Shown piece after piece: positions 61,751 through 64,000 of a stretch of DNA of 64,000 nucleotides. Source of the stretch: Nocardioides sp. Soil797. Its GTDB lineage: Bacteria; Actinomycetota; Actinomycetes; Propionibacteriales; Nocardioidaceae. The first letter of the stretch is position 1. Every line of letters begins with the position of its first letter. The stretch lies in NCBI GenBank assembly GCA_001429555.1, contig LMSR01000017.1, forward strand, positions 281,051 through 345,050, in the 5' to 3' direction. The position numbers and the translations under genes were made by a program. The notes under the pieces are model-generated. The model saw only the letters and a program-made list of their open reading frames with translations. It was not told the DNA's origin and made no database searches.

Positions 61751-62013
61751 GGGTTGTCGCTGGTGTTGGGGTGGAGCGACCGCCGGACCCGCACACGAGC
61801 TGCTTCCATCTCGTGCTCGGGGATGGTGCCGTGCGTCGCTTCGTATTCGGCGACTGCAGCCAACCCGTCTCTCACGAGAAGTTCGCGACGAGCGGCGGAG
61901 GTCATCCACGCGGACACGCTCACGCCCTCCCGGGCAGCCTCAGCGACGACGCGCTCGTGCACGTCGGCATCGACGCTGATGGCGAGTTTCGGTGAAGGTC
62001 GTCCGCGTGGCAT
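61747..62013 (-). CDS. Ribbon-helix-helix antitoxin
   Basis: 88 residues from the ATG at 62013. LAISVDADVHERVVAEAAREGVSVSAWMTSAAR is a ribbon-helix-helix DNA-binding motif, and the acidic/basic C-terminus (IPEHEMEAARVRVRRSLH) would neutralise the PIN toxin. TATTGT ends 7 nt before the ATG and is overlapped by a dyad, so the pair is probably autorepressed. It is translationally coupled to the toxin. Confidence 0.83.
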   Translation of the reverse strand: MPRGRPSPKLAISVDADVHERVVAEAAREGVSVSAWMTSAARRELLVRDGLAAVAEYEATHGTIPEHEMEAARVRVRRSLHPNTSDNP

Positions 62014-62023
62014 GACGTCAACA

Positions 62024-62038
62024 ATACTACTGAAGTAT
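62024..62038 (-). promoter_or_regulatory. Dyad overlapping the toxin-antitoxin promoter
   Basis: ATACT-actga-AGTAT is a perfect 5-bp-arm dyad. Its end overlaps the TATTGT -10 element (62026-62021 on the minus strand), which ends 7 nt before the antitoxin ATG. This suits binding by the antitoxin. Confidence 0.55.
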
Positions 62039-62258
62039 GACCGTTCGGAGGAGTTCATCACGAGCCTTCGATTGCGATGTGCGTCGGTGACATTCGAGCA
62101 GGCGACATCGACACTGTTCATCGCTTCGCGAGCCGACGCGCCCTGGCGTCATCATCCCGACCGCTCCCTCTCGTGGCTGTCATCCTCGCGGGCGAAGACG
62201 ATCGACGGGCTCGAGGAGCTCCTCGCTCGTCAAGCTCGCCGCTGGCTGAGGTGGCCAG

Positions 62259-63332
62259 TCAGGTGCGGAGCTCGAGGATCAGGTTCACCGGTGTCTCGGT
62301 GGCCCTGCGGAAGCGGGTGAACCCGGCCGCGGTCGCGATCTCGTGCAACCTGGCCTCACCGGCCTGGGCGCCGAGGCCGGTGGCCACTTCCTGGGACAGG
62401 CTCGACGGTGTGCAGATGACGGTCGAGGCGGCATAGAAGACCCGGCCGATCGGGTTCATGTTGTCGGCCAGTCGATCTTGCGCGAACGGCTCCACGAGCA
62501 TCACCGACCCGTCGTCGGCCAGTGCCTCACGCGCGTGCTCGAGCGCACCGAGTGGGTCTCCCATGTCGTGCAGGCAGTCGAAGAAACAGATCAGGTCGTA
62601 GTCCGTGCCCGGGAAGTCCTTCGCCTTCGCGACCGCGAACTCGGTGTTCCCACTGACTCCCGCTTCGTCCGCGGCCTGCATGGCACGTTGGATCGAGGAC
62701 TCGTGGTAGTCGAAGCCGTGGATGGTGGAGGCGGGGTACTTCTGGGCGAGCAACGTGGTCGAGGTTCCGTGACCGCACCCGATGTCGGCGACCTTCGCGC
62801 CCGCGCGCAGCTTCTCCTCCATGCCGTCGAGGACCGGGATCCACTCCGCGGTGAGACTGGTGCGATAGCCGGGGCGGAAGAACTGCTCGGTGCCCATGAA
62901 CAGCTCGGGGTCGTGCTCGTGCCAGCCGAAGCCGTGCCCCTCTGTCATCGCCGTGGCGATGCGCGGGTAGTCGCGATAGACCGAAGACACGATGTGATAG
63001 CCGCCGACCATGTAGGCCGGGCTGTTGGCGTCGGCGAACACCATCGCCTGCTCGGGGGAGAGGGTGAACATGTCGGCTGCGTCGTCGTACTCCAGGTAGC
63101 CGCTGGCGGCCTGGGCTGCCATCCACTCGTGCAGGTAGGCCGCGGGTACGCCGACGCGTTCCGCGAGCATCGTGGGATTCGTCGGTTCGCCGTCGGACAT
63201 CGCCTTCCAGAGGCCGAGGTGGTCGCCGATCATCACCAGCGCGCCGTTGAGGGCGGCGCCAATGTCGGTGATCGCCTGGCCAGCCAGGGCCTCAAGTCGT
63301 TGCTCGTCGAGGCTGCGGGTCGTGGTGCTCAT
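62259..63332 (-). CDS. Class I SAM-dependent methyltransferase with N-terminal dimerisation domain
   Basis: 357 residues from the ATG at 63332. The first 90 residues form a helical winged-helix-like head (ALVMIGDHLGLWKAM, LAERVGVPAAYLHEWMAAQAASGYLEY), as in small-molecule methyltransferases that dimerise through it. The SAM site is VADIGCGHGTSTTLLAQKYP near 180 with ICFFDCLHDMGDP near 255. The substrate is unknown; relatives methylate phenols or carboxylates. The C-terminal end (RFRRATETPVNLILELR) is complete. It lies between the toxin-antitoxin pair (245-bp gap, no gene seen) and an insertion-sequence remnant. Confidence 0.9.
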   Translation of the reverse strand: MSTTTRSLDEQRLEALAGQAITDIGAALNGALVMIGDHLGLWKAMSDGEPTNPTMLAERVGVPAAYLHEWMAAQAASGYLEYDDAADMFTLSPEQAMVFADANSPAYMVGGYHIVSSVYRDYPRIATAMTEGHGFGWHEHDPELFMGTEQFFRPGYRTSLTAEWIPVLDGMEEKLRAGAKVADIGCGHGTSTTLLAQKYPASTIHGFDYHESSIQRAMQAADEAGVSGNTEFAVAKAKDFPGTDYDLICFFDCLHDMGDPLGALEHAREALADDGSVMLVEPFAQDRLADNMNPIGRVFYAASTVICTPSSLSQEVATGLGAQAGEARLHEIATAAGFTRFRRATETPVNLILELRT

Positions 63333-63546
63333 TGCGGTCCTTCTTCCGCTGTGGGTCATGGCCCCCGCTCACCTTCAACATAGAACCGGGGATGCGGCGA
63401 TGGCATCTCCGAAATGGGTGGTTTGGTAGGCATTCGGTCGCGTGCTGTCGGGCAGTCCGAGGAACGAGGGAACGGCTTCTGCCGCGGGCGCGTCGTACCT
63501 GCATGATGGAGCGAGGGACTGCTGCACGATCAGGTGACAGATTGGG

Positions 63547-64000
63547 TCACGCAGCCTGAGTGGCTGGCGTGGTCATGATGGTCTCGAACTCGATGGGGGT
63601 CAACCGTCCGAGGGCGCAGCGCCTCACGAGTATAGGTCCTCTCGATCCAGGTCACGATCGCGATCCGCAGCGCCTCACGAGTCGCCCATCCGCGGCGGTC
63701 CAAGACGTTCTTCTGCAGCAGGGCGAAGAAAGCATCTCCATGGCCGCGTTGTCCCCGCATGCGCCGACGCGGCCCATGGATCCGACCAGGTCGTGACGGT
63801 TGAGGGCGTGTACGAATTTCCGGGACCGGAACTGGCTGCCTCGGTCGCTGTGAACCACACACCCAGCGACATCGCCACGACGAGCGACCGCGTTGTTGAG
63901 CGCCGCAACGGCCAGCCGGGACTTCATCCGTGAGTCGATGGAGTAGCCCACGATCCGGTTGGAGTAAACGTCCTTGATCGCGCACAAGTAAAGCTTGCCG
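63547..64000 (-). pseudogene. IS3-family transposase (OrfB), frameshifted and cut by the window edge
   Basis: The retroviral-type integrase core is recognisable: KDVYSNRIVGYSIDSRM, VVHSDRGSQFRSRKF and GDNAAME in one frame, then FFALLQKNVLDRRGW with AIVTWIERTYTR in a second, and LGRLTPIEFETIMTT in a third, ending in TGA at 63547. Two frame changes (near 63742 and near 63630) break the gene. The 5' part lies beyond the window, so the left end and orfA cannot be judged. The inverted repeats of the element are not resolved here. Confidence 0.85.

Noticed and set aside
61412..62320. Plus-strand open frame of 302 codons over the toxin-antitoxin pair
   Set aside because: It is antisense to both genes and has no domain; the stretch 62039-62258 shows no supported gene on either strand.

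Overview
The window is very GC-rich, compact DNA with many GTG/TTG starts and 4-nt stop/start overlaps. Its gene content is actinobacterial and fits a Nocardioides-like member of the Propionibacteriales: glnA2 next to glnE, glutamine-dependent NadE, two SigE-family ECF sigma factors with membrane anti-sigma-like partners, a PucR/GAF regulator, an F420-type LLM oxidoreductase, a DUF222-HNH protein, a LigD PE-POL protein, EgtB/EgtD and the holin/DUF3618/DUF4235 trio. The genus is inferred from style and content, not from a search. I see no rRNA, tRNA or CRISPR.

Layout. 0-5.4 kb (mostly minus): a class II (catabolic-type) HMG-CoA reductase is followed by a 4-TM protein and the start of a sodium:solute symporter, with a PucR/GAF regulator upstream and then panB. 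5.5-10.9 kb: a giant secreted subtilisin-like protease with kelch repeats, divergent from a winged-helix regulator. 11-12.8 kb: sigma/anti-sigma pair 1. 12.9-21 kb: nadE, a MerR regulator, then glnA2, a class I amidotransferase and glnE. 21-27 kb: a GT-C membrane protein and a copper-type envelope cluster (His-rich membrane protein, PepSY protein, YcnI, CopC fusion). 27-31.8 kb: a PEP mutase/isocitrate lyase-family enzyme, a SatD operon, a Cys-rich pentapeptide-repeat protein and sigma/anti-sigma pair 2. 31.8-38.9 kb: two secreted proteins of unknown role, a 5'-3' exonuclease, a MarR/MFS pair and several small unknown proteins. 39-46 kb: an LLM oxidoreductase, the envelope trio, a YdeP-type molybdoenzyme, a Nudix hydrolase and a VOC/MarR pair. 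46-52.5 kb: egtB-egtD (ergothioneine), a divergent Cys/Met-type PLP enzyme and ppdK. 52.5-57 kb: a 16-copy 8-bp G-tract repeat, then an MMPL exporter coupled to a two-component system. 57-61 kb: an ankyrin lipoprotein, DUF222-HNH and LigD PE-POL. 61-64 kb is accessory and decayed: a deleted FAD-oxidoreductase remnant, a PIN/RHH toxin-antitoxin pair, a methyltransferase and a frameshifted IS3-type transposase that runs off the window.

Themes. Many genes have a -10-like hexamer ending 6-8 nt before the start codon, which predicts leaderless transcripts. The two SigE sigma genes share a bipartite upstream motif, which suggests one promoter class and autoregulation. Several intergenic gaps carry paired repeated words or long dyads, some of them related to each other, that ordinary annotation would miss.
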